The position numbers and the translations under genes were made by a program. The notes beneath the pieces were generated by a model. That model did not search any database, had not been told where the DNA came from, and saw only the letters and a program-made list of their open reading frames with translations. A DNA stretch of 63,827 nucleotides from Gardnerella vaginalis (GTDB lineage: Bacteria; Actinomycetota; Actinomycetes; Actinomycetales; Bifidobacteriaceae), in the NCBI RefSeq assembly GCF_001546455.1, contig NZ_KQ956805.1, positions 1 to 63,827 on the forward strand, in the 5' to 3' direction. Positions 38,721-49,181 of the stretch are shown here, one piece after another. Position 1 is the first letter of the stretch; each line of letters opens with the position of its first letter.

Positions 38721-38762
38721 ATATCTGCCATTTGATATCTGCAATTTAATATCTGCCATTTT
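38721..38762. repeat. Three tandem 14-bp units
   Basis: ATATCTGCCATTTG, ATATCTGCAATTTA and ATATCTGCCATTTT lie directly end to end between argR and the exonuclease gene. Slippage here could vary between strains. Confidence 0.95.
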
Positions 38763-38793
38763 GTAATACGCATATTCGATTAGGGTGAATTTT

Positions 38794-39657
38794 ATGATTA
38801 CGATTACAACTTCAAACTTAAACGGTATTCGCGCCGCCGAACGCAAGGGAATGCTTGATTGGGTGCAAAATCACGCGCCAGATGTGTGGTGTATGCAAGA
38901 GGTTCGTGCTCCGCAAGATGCGATTGATCCGATTATGAGTAAAATTGAGGATTTATATGCATCTAAAAGTGGCGAATCGCAGCAGAATAATGGGCCATTT
39001 TGCGTTACAAACCAAATTTGCAAGGTTAAAGGTCGTGCTGGAGTGGCGCTTGTAACGTCTTTGCCAGTTATAAATCAGCGTTATGGTTTGCCTGGTTTAA
39101 CCGAAGACGTGGATTCTGGGCGCTGGGTAGAAACCGATGTTCATACGCCTTTGGGGTATGATATTACGGTTGCGTGCGTGTATGTTCACGCTGGAAATGT
39201 TGACGATCCGCAGAAAATGCATCAAAAATTCCGCTTTCTAGATACTATGCTTACGCGATTGGGCGAGCTTAGAGATATTGCTGCAAGTGGCGGAAATCAG
39301 GCGATTTTGTGTGGCGATTTTAATATTGCGCACACGCTTCTTGACATTAAAAACGCTAAGGCGAATGAAAAAAGTGCTGGATTTTTGCCAGAAGAGCGCG
39401 CGTATATAGATCGCTGGATTAACGAATACGAGTTTGTAGACGTTATGCGAATGCTTGCTGGCAATATTCAAGGGCCATACACGTGGTGGAGTCAGCGCGG
39501 CAAGGCTTTTGATAACAATGTTGGATGGCGTTTAGACTACCAATTTGCAACTCCAGAGCTTGCAGAAACTGCTTGCGGATTTGTGATTGACCGCGCGCCA
39601 AGCTACGATTCGCGTTGGTCTGATCACGCTGCGCTAAGCATAAGATACAATGTGTGA
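38794..39657 (+). CDS. xth: Exodeoxyribonuclease III / AP endonuclease
   Basis: Repairs abasic sites and 3'-blocked ends. Exo-endo-phosphatase fold: NLNGIRAAERKGMLDW, WCMQEVRA (metal-binding Glu), GDFNIAHT (catalytic Asp and Asn), and the C-terminal WSDHAALSI with the catalytic Asp-His. ATG 38794 has AGGGTGAA upstream; GTG 38785 is less likely. Length 287 residues is normal. Confidence 0.95.
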   Translation: MITITTSNLNGIRAAERKGMLDWVQNHAPDVWCMQEVRAPQDAIDPIMSKIEDLYASKSGESQQNNGPFCVTNQICKVKGRAGVALVTSLPVINQRYGLPGLTEDVDSGRWVETDVHTPLGYDITVACVYVHAGNVDDPQKMHQKFRFLDTMLTRLGELRDIAASGGNQAILCGDFNIAHTLLDIKNAKANEKSAGFLPEERAYIDRWINEYEFVDVMRMLAGNIQGPYTWWSQRGKAFDNNVGWRLDYQFATPELAETACGFVIDRAPSYDSRWSDHAALSIRYNV

Positions 39658-39726
39658 TTTTGCTTTGCTTGTGGTAGTCTGGTGAAGTTGAGTAAAAGTG
39701 GCGTTGGCCATTAGAAAAGAGGAATC

Positions 39727-40572
39727 ATGGGATGGTTTAAGTCAAAGCGCAAGTCTAAAGATGCAGATAAAAATGCTGAAAATCTTGCGGATTTGCAATC
39801 CCAAAATTCAGCCTTAAACGAGCTTGTTGAAGGTGGATATAACGCAGATACTTATTTAGGCCGAGGAAACCTTAGAGGCCCGTGGGATATTGCAGACGAA
39901 AAAGTTCCTGATTTAAGTGCGTATATTGATTTTGGTGCTATTCGCATTCCGTATTTGCAGGGAATGGAGCTGCGTGTAAAAAAGCAGCGTGAATCCGGGC
40001 AAGTTCTTGGCGTAACTGTTACGTATAAGTCTTCTAGCGTTGAAGTTGAGGCGTTTGCAGCTCCTAAAACAGAAGGAATCTGGAGCGAAGTTCGCGCGGA
40101 TTTGCTTAAGGGAAATTCTAATGCCAGGGAAGTGAATGGCGTTTTTGGCAAAGAGCTTATACTGCCAGTTAAAGTTGAAGATAAAACTGTGGATACGCGA
40201 ATTGTTGGAGTAGACGGTACGCGTTGGATGCTTCGCGGAGTATTTTCTGGTGTAGCTGCTGCAGATTCTGCTGGAAACGCTGCTGCTGGAAACGCTGCTG
40301 CAGATGCAAAAAAGGCTAGCGATGAAACCGTTTTGCTTAACAAGTGGTTTAGCGACATTGTTGTAGATCGCGGGGGCGAACCATTAGCTCCTCGAGATAT
40401 GATTCCAATGCATGACGTTTCGGTTCCTAGAGATTCTGGCGATGGCAATGGCAATGGCGATGGCGATTCTGGCGAAATTCCAGGCCGTCCAAAGGGTCCG
40501 CTTGGTGCCGATCAGCAGGTGGAAGTAAAGACTACACTAACTCGCGGCCCAATGTTCTCCGAAGTTCGTTAG
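39727..40572 (+). CDS. DUF3710-family protein
   Basis: A soluble actinobacterial protein of unknown function (281 residues). Typical features are the opening GRGNLRGPWDIADEKVPD, a YIDFGAIRIPYLQGMELR segment, and the later GVDGTRWMLRGVF. An Ala/Gly-rich insertion (two copies of SAGNAAAGNAAADA-like units, about residues 177-195) and a Gly/Asp/Asn-rich stretch near the C-terminus look low-complexity. It lies in the usual actinobacterial order DUF3710, DUF3159, uracil methyltransferase. Confidence 0.88.
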   Translation: MGWFKSKRKSKDADKNAENLADLQSQNSALNELVEGGYNADTYLGRGNLRGPWDIADEKVPDLSAYIDFGAIRIPYLQGMELRVKKQRESGQVLGVTVTYKSSSVEVEAFAAPKTEGIWSEVRADLLKGNSNAREVNGVFGKELILPVKVEDKTVDTRIVGVDGTRWMLRGVFSGVAAADSAGNAAAGNAAADAKKASDETVLLNKWFSDIVVDRGGEPLAPRDMIPMHDVSVPRDSGDGNGNGDGDSGEIPGRPKGPLGADQQVEVKTTLTRGPMFSEVR

Positions 40573-40652
40573 TAAAATCAAATAGCAAAAGTCGTTAGCA
40601 AAAGTCATATAGTAAAGTTCGACGGTAAAGTCAGGCAGCAAAGGATATTGTC

Positions 40653-41381
40653 TTGGAAAAAAATGTGCGCGGCAAAAAACGCTCGGGATTAGCTTCTTTG
40701 GCTTCAATTGGATCCGAAGAAAAAGCGTTTTCCGTGATTGACTCCCTTGGCGGAGTTCGAGGAGTAATCGAATCCATGCTGCCAGGCTTGCTGTTTGTTA
40801 TTTGCTTTGTTGTAACACGAAATGTGCAAACAACGGTTATTGCGTCGGCTGTTCTTGCAGTTTTGCAAGTTGTAGTGCGCCTTATTCAGCGCCAGTCAAT
40901 TATGGGAGCAATTAGTGGGCTTGTTTCCGTTGGAATCTGCCTTATTTGGGTGTGGACGAGTCATCAAGCGCGCGACTACTATATGATGGGCTTTATTACA
41001 AACGCTGTGTATGGTGTGCTTCTTGCGATTTCGCTGATTGCTCGCGTGCCAGCGCTCGGGCTTGTGATTGAGTCGATTCGCAAAATGCCTACGGAAAATT
41101 TTGGCGCGTGGCTTCACGAATGGCTTGATTATAAGCCACTTAAGCGTGCGTATATGTATGTTACTGGATTGTGGATTGGCGTTTTTGCGCTGAGGCTCGT
41201 TTTGCAAGTGCCATTATATTTGACGAATCACGTTGTGTGGCTTGGCACTGTTCGATTGCTTATGGGATTGCCGTTCTGGGCGCTGGCAATTTGGGTTTCT
41301 TATTTGATTATTGCAACGCCGTTTATGCGTCTTCATCATAAAAATCGCGAAGAAAATCAGCTTAACAAAACGCAAAACTAA
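40653..41381 (+). CDS. DUF3159-family membrane protein
   Basis: A polytopic membrane protein with about five to six helices; function unknown. It begins at TTG 40653 with AAAGGA at the right distance. The family core is visible around LGGVRGVIESMLPGLLFVICF and LRLVLQVPLYLTN. The 80 bases upstream contain several imperfect copies of AGCAAAAGTC. The uracil methyltransferase gene follows after 10 bases. Confidence 0.87.
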   Translation: MEKNVRGKKRSGLASLASIGSEEKAFSVIDSLGGVRGVIESMLPGLLFVICFVVTRNVQTTVIASAVLAVLQVVVRLIQRQSIMGAISGLVSVGICLIWVWTSHQARDYYMMGFITNAVYGVLLAISLIARVPALGLVIESIRKMPTENFGAWLHEWLDYKPLKRAYMYVTGLWIGVFALRLVLQVPLYLTNHVVWLGTVRLLMGLPFWALAIWVSYLIIATPFMRLHHKNREENQLNKTQN

Positions 41382-41391
41382 GGGGTAGTCT

Positions 41392-42801
41392 ATGCAAGTG
41401 ACGATGCGAATCGAGCGATATGCGGATCAAGGAAGATGCGTAGGTCATCTCGAAGGACGCGTTGTGTTCGTGCGATTTGCGCTCCCTGGTGAGCTGGTTG
41501 TTGTGCGTATGGATGAGCCGATGCGTGCAAAAGCGCACTTTTTTACTGGCGAAGTTGTAGAAGTTTTGGAGCCTAGCGCGGATCGTGTGGAGCCTCGCTG
41601 GAAGCTCGCGGGTCCCTTGTCTCAGGGCGGCGGAGTTGGAGGAGCGGATTTAATTCACGTTTCTTTGCCTGGTCAGATTCGTTGGAAGGCTTCCGTGATT
41701 GCCAATCAATTCCAACGTTTAGCACACATGGATATTGCGGAAAGCGATGTTAGTGTTGAGCGCATTCCAGGGGACGAGGAGCTTAACGGATTTAATTGGC
41801 GTACGCGCATGGAGTTGGTTGCGGATGATGAAGGGCGATTGTCTATGCGTAAGCGCGAGTCGCATGACCGCATTGCGATTGATACTATGCCGCTTGCGTC
41901 GCGCGCGGTTTTGGCTGTTGCGGATTCTTTGGACTTGTGGAATCGTTCTTTCTCGCCAAATGCGCAAATTCGTCTTGCTGTTCCAGAGCCTCGAGTTGAT
42001 GGTTTAGATTTTAATGACAAGGCTGCGCTTCTTAGTGCGATTGGCGAAAATTATGCGCTTATAGTAAATGATGAGTTGGTTGCAGGCTCGGATTTATTGC
42101 GCGAGCGCGTGCGTGTTGCGGCTGCTGGCGATTCATCGCGTATGCGTACTTTTGACTACGATGTTGACGCGCGCGGTTTTTGGCAGATTCACCGCGCAGC
42201 TCCAGAGCATTTGGTGAACTACGTTTTGGGATTAGTTCGTTCTGCGCTTGGTGGGCGTAGCAAGAATACGGTTTTGTGGGATTTGTATTCTGGTTCGGGT
42301 TTGTTTACGATTCCGCTTGCGACTTTGGCTAATGTTGGCGGGGATTCTAATGGTGCTGCAGATTCAATTGGTTCTGCTGAACCAGCTCGAGTGCTTAGCA
42401 TTGAGGGTGCGCCAATTGCTGTAAAGAATGCAAGGCGAAACATTGGGCGCGCAGGTCTTAGCAGGGATGTTGTTGAAGCTTTGCAAGGCGATGTTGCGCA
42501 AACGCTTGAATCGCAGGTGTTTAAGGCGAGTAAGTCATCTAAGATTGTTCGTCGATTTGCGCATCCTGATGTTGTTGTGTTAGATCCTCCGCGCGCTGGT
42601 GCTAAAGCTCAAGTTTGTAAGCAGATTGCGAAGTCTGGTGCTAGAAGCGTTGTGTATGTTGCTTGCGATCCGACTAGTCTTGCTCGCGATGTTGGCACGT
42701 TTAAGGAGCTTGGTTACAGCGTTCAGTCTTTGCGCGCGTTCGATATATATCCCAACACTCATCACGTCGAGACTGTCGTATTGATGTCAAAGGCTGATTA
42801 G
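41392..42801 (+). CDS. TrmA/RlmD-family RNA (uracil-5-)methyltransferase
   Basis: Methylates U at C5 in rRNA or tRNA. N-terminal TRAM domain (GRCVGHLEGRVVFVRFALPG). The SAM-binding methyltransferase has WDLYSGSGLFTIPL, VVLDPPRAGA, and VYVACDPTSLARD with the nucleophilic cysteine. The cysteines of an iron-sulfur cluster are not evident. The gene is intact to its normal HHVETVVLMSKAD end. Its last codons form the left border of the accessory region: the segment from 42763 on is repeated at 58293. The 3' ends of such rumA-type genes are known integration hotspots in streptococci. Confidence 0.93.
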   Translation: MQVTMRIERYADQGRCVGHLEGRVVFVRFALPGELVVVRMDEPMRAKAHFFTGEVVEVLEPSADRVEPRWKLAGPLSQGGGVGGADLIHVSLPGQIRWKASVIANQFQRLAHMDIAESDVSVERIPGDEELNGFNWRTRMELVADDEGRLSMRKRESHDRIAIDTMPLASRAVLAVADSLDLWNRSFSPNAQIRLAVPEPRVDGLDFNDKAALLSAIGENYALIVNDELVAGSDLLRERVRVAAAGDSSRMRTFDYDVDARGFWQIHRAAPEHLVNYVLGLVRSALGGRSKNTVLWDLYSGSGLFTIPLATLANVGGDSNGAADSIGSAEPARVLSIEGAPIAVKNARRNIGRAGLSRDVVEALQGDVAQTLESQVFKASKSSKIVRRFAHPDVVVLDPPRAGAKAQVCKQIAKSGARSVVYVACDPTSLARDVGTFKELGYSVQSLRAFDIYPNTHHVETVVLMSKAD

Positions 42802-42983
42802 GTGGGTGCAAATTTGCCTTTGTGTAGCAAGGCTTAGCGAGGTCTATCGTTAAAAGGTTTAATGCGTGGCGGCTTTAAGCTGGGTTCTTGTGGTTTTTGA
42901 GTGTGATTTTGCTGTATGAGGGAAGATATCGACGCTTTAGGGTCGAGTGCACAGGATGTTAACGTTAAAAAGTGCACACACTT
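42763..42983 (+). repeat. 221-bp long direct repeat, left copy (attachment-site region 1)
   Basis: Covers the last 13 codons of the uracil methyltransferase gene and about 180 bases after it. It matches 58293-58513 without gaps; I count 20 mismatches in 221 positions (about 91%), with the first 48 bases identical. The sequences diverge right after CACACTT. The serine recombinase gene begins its coding end 75 bases further on. Confidence 0.93.
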
Positions 42984-43021
42984 AGGGGCGTTCACTTAGG
43001 GATTTAATTCCTAAAAAAATT

Positions 43022-43057
43022 ATCGGCGTAATCGGTATTACTACCGGCTACGCCGAT
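43022..43057. terminator. Bidirectional terminator at the recombinase 3' end
   Basis: ATCGGCGTA (43022-43030) and TACGCCGAT (43049-43057) with inner CGGTA/TACCG pairing; A-run on one side and T-run on the other, so it can work on both strands. Confidence 0.85.
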
Positions 43058-43058
43058 T

Positions 43059-44744
<1,686 letters not shown>

Positions 44745-44781
44745 TCAGTATATATTCCCGTATAACTCAGAATTTATCAAG

Positions 44782-44949
44782 TTATTTAGCTTCTATTACA
44801 TGGTTTAAATTGCTTAAAATAAGGTGCTTGATTAGGTCTTTGACACCTTTCTGAGCACTCTTGCTTTCAAGAGAGTGAACCGTAAATTCAGTATTTCCGA
44901 TTCTTAACACTTCGGTTTTTACCGGTGTATCCCTAATTTGTTCATCCAT
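44782..44949 (-). CDS. TnpW-like small transposon protein
   Basis: A 55-residue protein starting MDEQIRDTPVKTEVL and containing RIGNTEFTVHS and a KDLIKHLILSN helix. This length, its position just upstream of a TndX-type recombinase and the general pattern match the TnpW small-protein family of Tn4451/Tn1549-like elements. The function is not established. It lies 70 bases before the recombinase start and 18 bases after the capsid gene, same strand, so it is likely co-transcribed. Confidence 0.75.
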   Translation of the reverse strand: MDEQIRDTPVKTEVLRIGNTEFTVHSLESKSAQKGVKDLIKHLILSNLNHVIEAK

Positions 44950-44967
44950 GCATTTTGACCTCTTTGT

Positions 44968-45915
44968 TTAAGAAAGTTGCAATACTTTAATTGCTTCAGG
45001 ATGTACCAGTTTTCCATCCAAATACTCAAAAGAGAGGTAACCTATCTGGTCCATAAGAGAAAATATTTCGTTTAGAACCTTGATGGTTGGGTTATGGCGT
45101 TCGATAATCCAATAGTTGGAAAAATCACCAAAAGCGATAACTTTCGCTCCCTTTTGAGAAGAAGGCATGGCATTGTCAATGACCACAGGTCTGCCCATTA
45201 AGTTGCCATCAAAATCAGGTAGGATGTATGATCCGGTAGTGTCCTTTAAGGTTTGAAGATAAAGAGCAGTTTCATCATTCATAAGCCACGTGCCATTTTC
45301 TCGATACTTACTATCTAGCGAGAAGAATAAACGTTTGATGACATCTGCGGAAATCTCTTTTGCTTGCACAGCAACCTCAGCACCTGATGTATCTGATAAA
45401 ATTCCTGTCGGCTTAGTTATCCCATCACCATTTATAAAAGCTTCCGACTCATTCAATGTGAACTGCTTCGTCAGTTCGCTTGTTATGAACTCTTCGATAT
45501 CAAAGTCAAGGTCAGCTGCAAAATCCGTACCCAAACGAATGAGGTTAACTAGGGTATACTCCGTTACATCAATACGCTTAAAGCCATCTTTAATAGGCAT
45601 ATACGTCATGATGCTTGTGTCATAATCTTTCATCCATTTGGTGAACGGTGAGGCTTCATAGATGAACAATTTACTTGCTTGCGAGTGTGCTTTTACCACT
45701 GTACACAGTTTTCTAAGATTACTTTTGTTTGCAAGCTTTGCTTCGAGTTTTGCTAGAGAAGAAGTCGGCAAATCATAGGCATCCGTATAATGGTGGCGCA
45801 GTTTTCTTTCAATATTATTCGCATTACCATTTGCATTGCGCAATACGTTCCAAAACGTGCTGTGGTAGTCCTGACTTGCTAGTTTCATTTCTTTTTCAAT
45901 ATCTCTGTTAATCAT
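44968..45915 (-). CDS. HK97-fold phage major capsid protein
   Basis: A 315-residue capsid protein. Recognisable parts are the P-domain/axial region DFDIEEFITSELTKQF, the FINGDGITKPTGIL loop very typical of HK97-type capsids, the LMNDETALYLQTLKD helix and a C-terminal SFEYLDGKLVHPEA segment. It lacks the long N-terminal delta/scaffold region of full-length HK97 capsids, and no portal, terminase or protease gene is near. GAAAGGAAC lies before the ATG. It could be a satellite-type capsid, an encapsulin-like shell or a phage remnant; the frame is intact. Confidence 0.87.
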   Translation of the reverse strand: MINRDIEKEMKLASQDYHSTFWNVLRNANGNANNIERKLRHHYTDAYDLPTSSLAKLEAKLANKSNLRKLCTVVKAHSQASKLFIYEASPFTKWMKDYDTSIMTYMPIKDGFKRIDVTEYTLVNLIRLGTDFAADLDFDIEEFITSELTKQFTLNESEAFINGDGITKPTGILSDTSGAEVAVQAKEISADVIKRLFFSLDSKYRENGTWLMNDETALYLQTLKDTTGSYILPDFDGNLMGRPVVIDNAMPSSQKGAKVIAFGDFSNYWIIERHNPTIKVLNEIFSLMDQIGYLSFEYLDGKLVHPEAIKVLQLS

Positions 45916-46057
45916 AATCGTTAGTTCCTTTCATTACTGTTTTCTGCAATTGCTGCAGTAATTTGCTTGATTTTGCCCATTTACCCTTTTGAATTCGCTG
46001 TTTTTGCACGCAAGACCCTGCGCCCGTTCCCGAAGGGGTACTCTTTAGAGATTTGAC

Positions 46058-46069
46058 CCCCCTAGGGGG
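46058..46069. repeat. Perfect GC palindrome CCCCCTAGGGGG
   Basis: A 12-base perfect palindrome flanked by one more C, in an otherwise AT-rich mobile region, about 140 bases upstream of the capsid gene. Function unknown; GC-rich palindromic blocks near capsid/packaging genes may be cos-like, but nothing here proves it. Confidence 0.6.
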
Positions 46070-46144
46070 TTAGGTTCAGAAAGTAGTATGCGAATAAATT
46101 TCTAACAGCACAGTACCTAGGCAGGTTTTCTTTCTTCAATGTTG

Positions 46145-46240
46145 TCAAAAAGCTGAAATCATTTCAGTATTTTGATTTGTGCATGATAGTATTTCTTCTT
46201 CATGTTCAACACAGGTTTGCGATACGAATTACGCAATCAT
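46145..46240 (-). pseudogene. Small frame broken by an early stop, or minimal ORF leader
   Basis: AAGGAGGTGG, an excellent ribosome site, precedes ATG at 46240, but codon 4 is TAA. Reading on in the same frame gives 27 further codons to TGA 46147-46145. It is either a dead small gene of the element or a translated three-codon leader ahead of the capsid gene. Confidence 0.35.
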
Positions 46241-46332
46241 AGGCACCACCTCCTTAAACGTGGCATGATGTGGCAGTTAAATTTCGTTATTGCCTTATAG
46301 GGTTATATGGGGATATAGGTTATTAACTGCCA

Positions 46333-48657
46333 CTAGTTGCCACTTAAAAAATCGCTAAACTCACTTTTAAGCCTGTAGCCTTTAAGAAGCGTGGTTTTTT
46401 CTCCGCCTGTCTTGGGACGCTTTCTTACAACCTCGGCAAATTTTCTTAATTCCTGATTGAAGTTTCTGCTGTTCTCAGAAAAACAGCCGTTATCAATGCA
46501 CCACTTCTTGTAGTGGTCGTATACAACTGCCGTTCGAATCTCAGAGCTCTGGTCTTTAACGAGTACATCTTCAGCAAACTGTGCCATCTTGTCACTGTCG
46601 TTGGCATAACTAAAAATGGCATCAAGAACGCTATTAGGCGGCTTAAAGCCTTCATCTCGGAGGTGGGTAAAGCCTTCAAGAAGCCAGTTTAAAATGGCAC
46701 TTTGCACCTCTTTTTTAGAAAACTCCGCCTTTAAGGTTTTATCCTGTTCCCACGCTTCAAAATGCCTGTTAAAGGGAATAATCTGCATGCGGTCGCTACT
46801 AAACACTGTCATATCGCTGATGACGGGCAGATAATTGGTGTTCACGTACAGTTTGAACTGTGGTTTAAAGTCAAAACTGTTCTCATGCAGGAATCGAGCG
46901 TTTAAGGTATCACTTCCCGTCATGTATTTAACTTGGGCTGAATTAAGGAATAGTCCTCGGCTCGGCTCAGATATATTGGCAAAGCGAACACCGGCAAGGC
47001 GTGCTACATCCTCGGTCGGCTGTGAGCTATTAGGGTTCTTCTTTAGAGCAATGGTTTCCGCGCGTACCGCTTTTCCGTAATCGCCCATCACAGACAGAAC
47101 GCTTTCCATGAGTGTGCCTTTACCGTTTCTTGTGCTTTCTCCAAAAAGAAAGAACATGCACTCATAGCGTGTATCACCGCTTAACGCATAGCCTAATGAC
47201 TTTTGAAGATACAAGGCTTTCTCACAATCTCCGCTCATAATTTCATCGACAAACTGGCGAAAACGTTCACTTCTTGCCTTCGGGTCATAAAACACAGGTG
47301 ATACTTTGGTAATAAGATCTGTTGCTAAGTGCTTGCGAAATACACCGTGCTGAAGGTCTAAAGTTCCGTTTTGGCAGTTAAATAGATAAATGTTCTTATC
47401 GAACGCTTCCATCGAAATGGGGTAAACGCTTTGAGCTTCCTTGATATAAATCTCACGGTTACGACGGCTGCTCCATTTGTTCCAATACTCAACAAGCATG
47501 GAACGGGTTCTCTCGTCTTTAATGACACCAGCATAACGTATAAGAGAAAGAGCTAAATCCTTGCATAGTTCCATCGTTTTAAGCGTTCCAATATCGCAAG
47601 TCCAACGTACACCATCGAAGATGAACCACATTTTGCGCTCCGGTACATAGTGCAGAATGTTTTGGAAAATATCAGCAAACAATCTGCCATTACCTAAATC
47701 ACCGTTGCGATATCGTATATTTTCATCAGGCTTTAGTTCCTGTAATTTAGATAAGAGATCATCAAAGTCTTCCTCAGCACTTGCATTATGGAAAGGCTCA
47801 TAGAAGGTATGACATTTAGAAACAGCTTTCTGAATGGTTGTGTTGCCATAAGTATCCGCGCCACGGTGTTCATCCCACTTAGGACGGAATAAAGCAGACT
47901 TACGAAAAAGTCGGTCTATTTGCTCCTTGTTACCGCCACAGTAAAAGGCAAGAATAGACACAAGCGCGGCATCTGCTTCGCTATGAGAAGGGTAAGCCGA
48001 AATGTCACCATGCCAAAGTGCTGTAAATTTAGCTCCATTTATGGCGTTGCCAGCTTTTTCAATAACAGATGTATCGCTTAAATATGACCTTGTACACGCG
48101 TTATTTTCTTTTTCATGAGTGTTTATGTTTCGCTTCATGTACGTGTCTAAAAGCCACATGATGGCTTCATCGTCTTCTAAAAGCTCGCCTTCCTGATACA
48201 CGTCGCCCGTAACTGTTAGATAGCGATTCGTAGCTAGAGCGCTGTAAACCTCAATATCCCCATGCTTGATGTAATAAGACTTTTTATCGTATGCGCCGTT
48301 AAACAGAAGCAAGATATGAAAGCCATGCTTACTTGGGCTGTATTCGATATAAGCGTGCTTGAAATGGGCAATAATCTCTTTTGCCCAGTCTTTAATGATG
48401 CCATTATCGATGCAGTGGTCTAAATCGATGCCTAAGAGGTTATCAACAAGCTTTATACCAATTCCGTCGTATTGGTCTTTTACTTTCATGGCATCATCAA
48501 GCGAGGTGAAATCGCTTAAGTTGTCTGTAGCTGCTTTCTTTCCCGTTATGGGGTTATAAGGCGGCTTAGTGAGCCTACCGTTTTCTTGCTGCTCGTACTT
48601 CCATGAACAAAAGATATTCTTGTTCTTTAGTGCTTTTGGCAGTTTCTCTAGATCCAT
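46333..48657 (-). CDS. D5/P4-type primase-helicase
   Basis: A replication protein of phages, satellites and plasmids (774 residues). The N-terminal primase-polymerase-like domain (about 1-160) has the acidic GIDLDHC motif and SPSKHGFHILL. A middle domain follows (D5_N, about 330-480). The C-terminal superfamily 3 helicase has Walker A FGESTRNGKGT at about 505-514, then ANISEPSRG and KLYVNTNYLP, and a terminal winged-helix region. AAAGGAGGATCAAAT is a strong ribosome site. It heads the leftward group primase, capsid, TnpW, recombinase. Confidence 0.9.
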   Translation of the reverse strand: MDLEKLPKALKNKNIFCSWKYEQQENGRLTKPPYNPITGKKAATDNLSDFTSLDDAMKVKDQYDGIGIKLVDNLLGIDLDHCIDNGIIKDWAKEIIAHFKHAYIEYSPSKHGFHILLLFNGAYDKKSYYIKHGDIEVYSALATNRYLTVTGDVYQEGELLEDDEAIMWLLDTYMKRNINTHEKENNACTRSYLSDTSVIEKAGNAINGAKFTALWHGDISAYPSHSEADAALVSILAFYCGGNKEQIDRLFRKSALFRPKWDEHRGADTYGNTTIQKAVSKCHTFYEPFHNASAEEDFDDLLSKLQELKPDENIRYRNGDLGNGRLFADIFQNILHYVPERKMWFIFDGVRWTCDIGTLKTMELCKDLALSLIRYAGVIKDERTRSMLVEYWNKWSSRRNREIYIKEAQSVYPISMEAFDKNIYLFNCQNGTLDLQHGVFRKHLATDLITKVSPVFYDPKARSERFRQFVDEIMSGDCEKALYLQKSLGYALSGDTRYECMFFLFGESTRNGKGTLMESVLSVMGDYGKAVRAETIALKKNPNSSQPTEDVARLAGVRFANISEPSRGLFLNSAQVKYMTGSDTLNARFLHENSFDFKPQFKLYVNTNYLPVISDMTVFSSDRMQIIPFNRHFEAWEQDKTLKAEFSKKEVQSAILNWLLEGFTHLRDEGFKPPNSVLDAIFSYANDSDKMAQFAEDVLVKDQSSEIRTAVVYDHYKKWCIDNGCFSENSRNFNQELRKFAEVVRKRPKTGGEKTTLLKGYRLKSEFSDFLSGN

Positions 48658-48842
48658 ATTTGATCCTCCTTTTCTAGAAGGCTTATCCCTTCTACATCAC
48701 AGGCAAAAGAAAAAGCCGACTTTTTAACCTGTCTTAAAAAGTTTTTTTGGTCTTCTACTTGGTAGCCATGAAAGAGGGTGTAATCTGACGGTTTTAGAAA
48801 AAATTTTTGACAATAAAAATCTCCTAAGCATTCATTAGGCAT
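48648..48842 (-). CDS. Small hypothetical protein before the primase
   Basis: A 64-residue frame overlapping the primase start by ten bases. It is basic and aromatic, with no recognised motif and no strong ribosome site. It may be coupled to the primase or may be chance; the call is weak. Confidence 0.3.
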   Translation of the reverse strand: MPNECLGDFYCQKFFLKPSDYTLFHGYQVEDQKNFLRQVKKSAFSFACDVEGISLLEKEDQIWI

Positions 48843-48968
48843 TTGCCTTGAATGAATAGCAAAGGAGACTTTTTTAATCTGCTATATTCCGGAGTGGCTA
48901 GCTCTTTATATCGTTGATATACTCACAGAATCGTGATAATATTTAACTATTAAAATAAGGAGGGAATT

Positions 48969-49181
48969 ATGGCTGTTAGTTATAAAAAACTATTACATCG
49001 CATGATTGAAGAAGATATTTCCAATCAGGACTTAATGAGAATGAGCAATATTTCCGCCAACATTATTACGAAACTACGCACTGGGCAATATATATCACTG
49101 GAAAAAGTGGAAGGTATCTGCACAGCTTTACACTGCACGCCCAACGATATTTTGGAATTTATAGCGGAGGATGAAAAGTAA
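48969..49181 (+). CDS. Small Cro/CI-type helix-turn-helix regulator
   Basis: A 70-residue protein that is almost entirely a helix-turn-helix of the YozG-like type: SYKKLLHRMIEED, NQDLMRMSNISANIITKLRTG (recognition region), ICTALHCTPNDILEF. Its AAGGAGG site is good. Its stop overlaps the next start (TAATG). It diverges from the primase group and could repress it; such regulators also precede type III restriction-modification mod genes, whose fragment follows. Confidence 0.87.
   Translation: MAVSYKKLLHRMIEEDISNQDLMRMSNISANIITKLRTGQYISLEKVEGICTALHCTPNDILEFIAEDEK

Larger units (their letters stand above)
45916..46332. other. Gap between primase and capsid genes
   Basis: No complete gene was recognised in about 417 bases. 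On the minus strand a 19-codon frame (ATG at about 45979) ends just before the capsid gene. A GC-rich block with a perfect palindrome lies at 46000-46070. A strong ribosome site AAGGAGGTGG leads into a frame broken at its fourth codon (46240 to 46145). The block could be a relic of a removed phage gene or a packaging signal. Confidence 0.5.

Noticed and set aside
42763..42801. tRNA gene as integration site
   Set aside because: No tRNA fold or T-loop sequence was found at either border; the shared sequence is the coding end of the uracil methyltransferase gene.
44968..45915. Complete prophage
   Set aside because: Only capsid and primase are present; portal, terminase, protease, tail, holin and lysin genes are absent from the whole accessory region.
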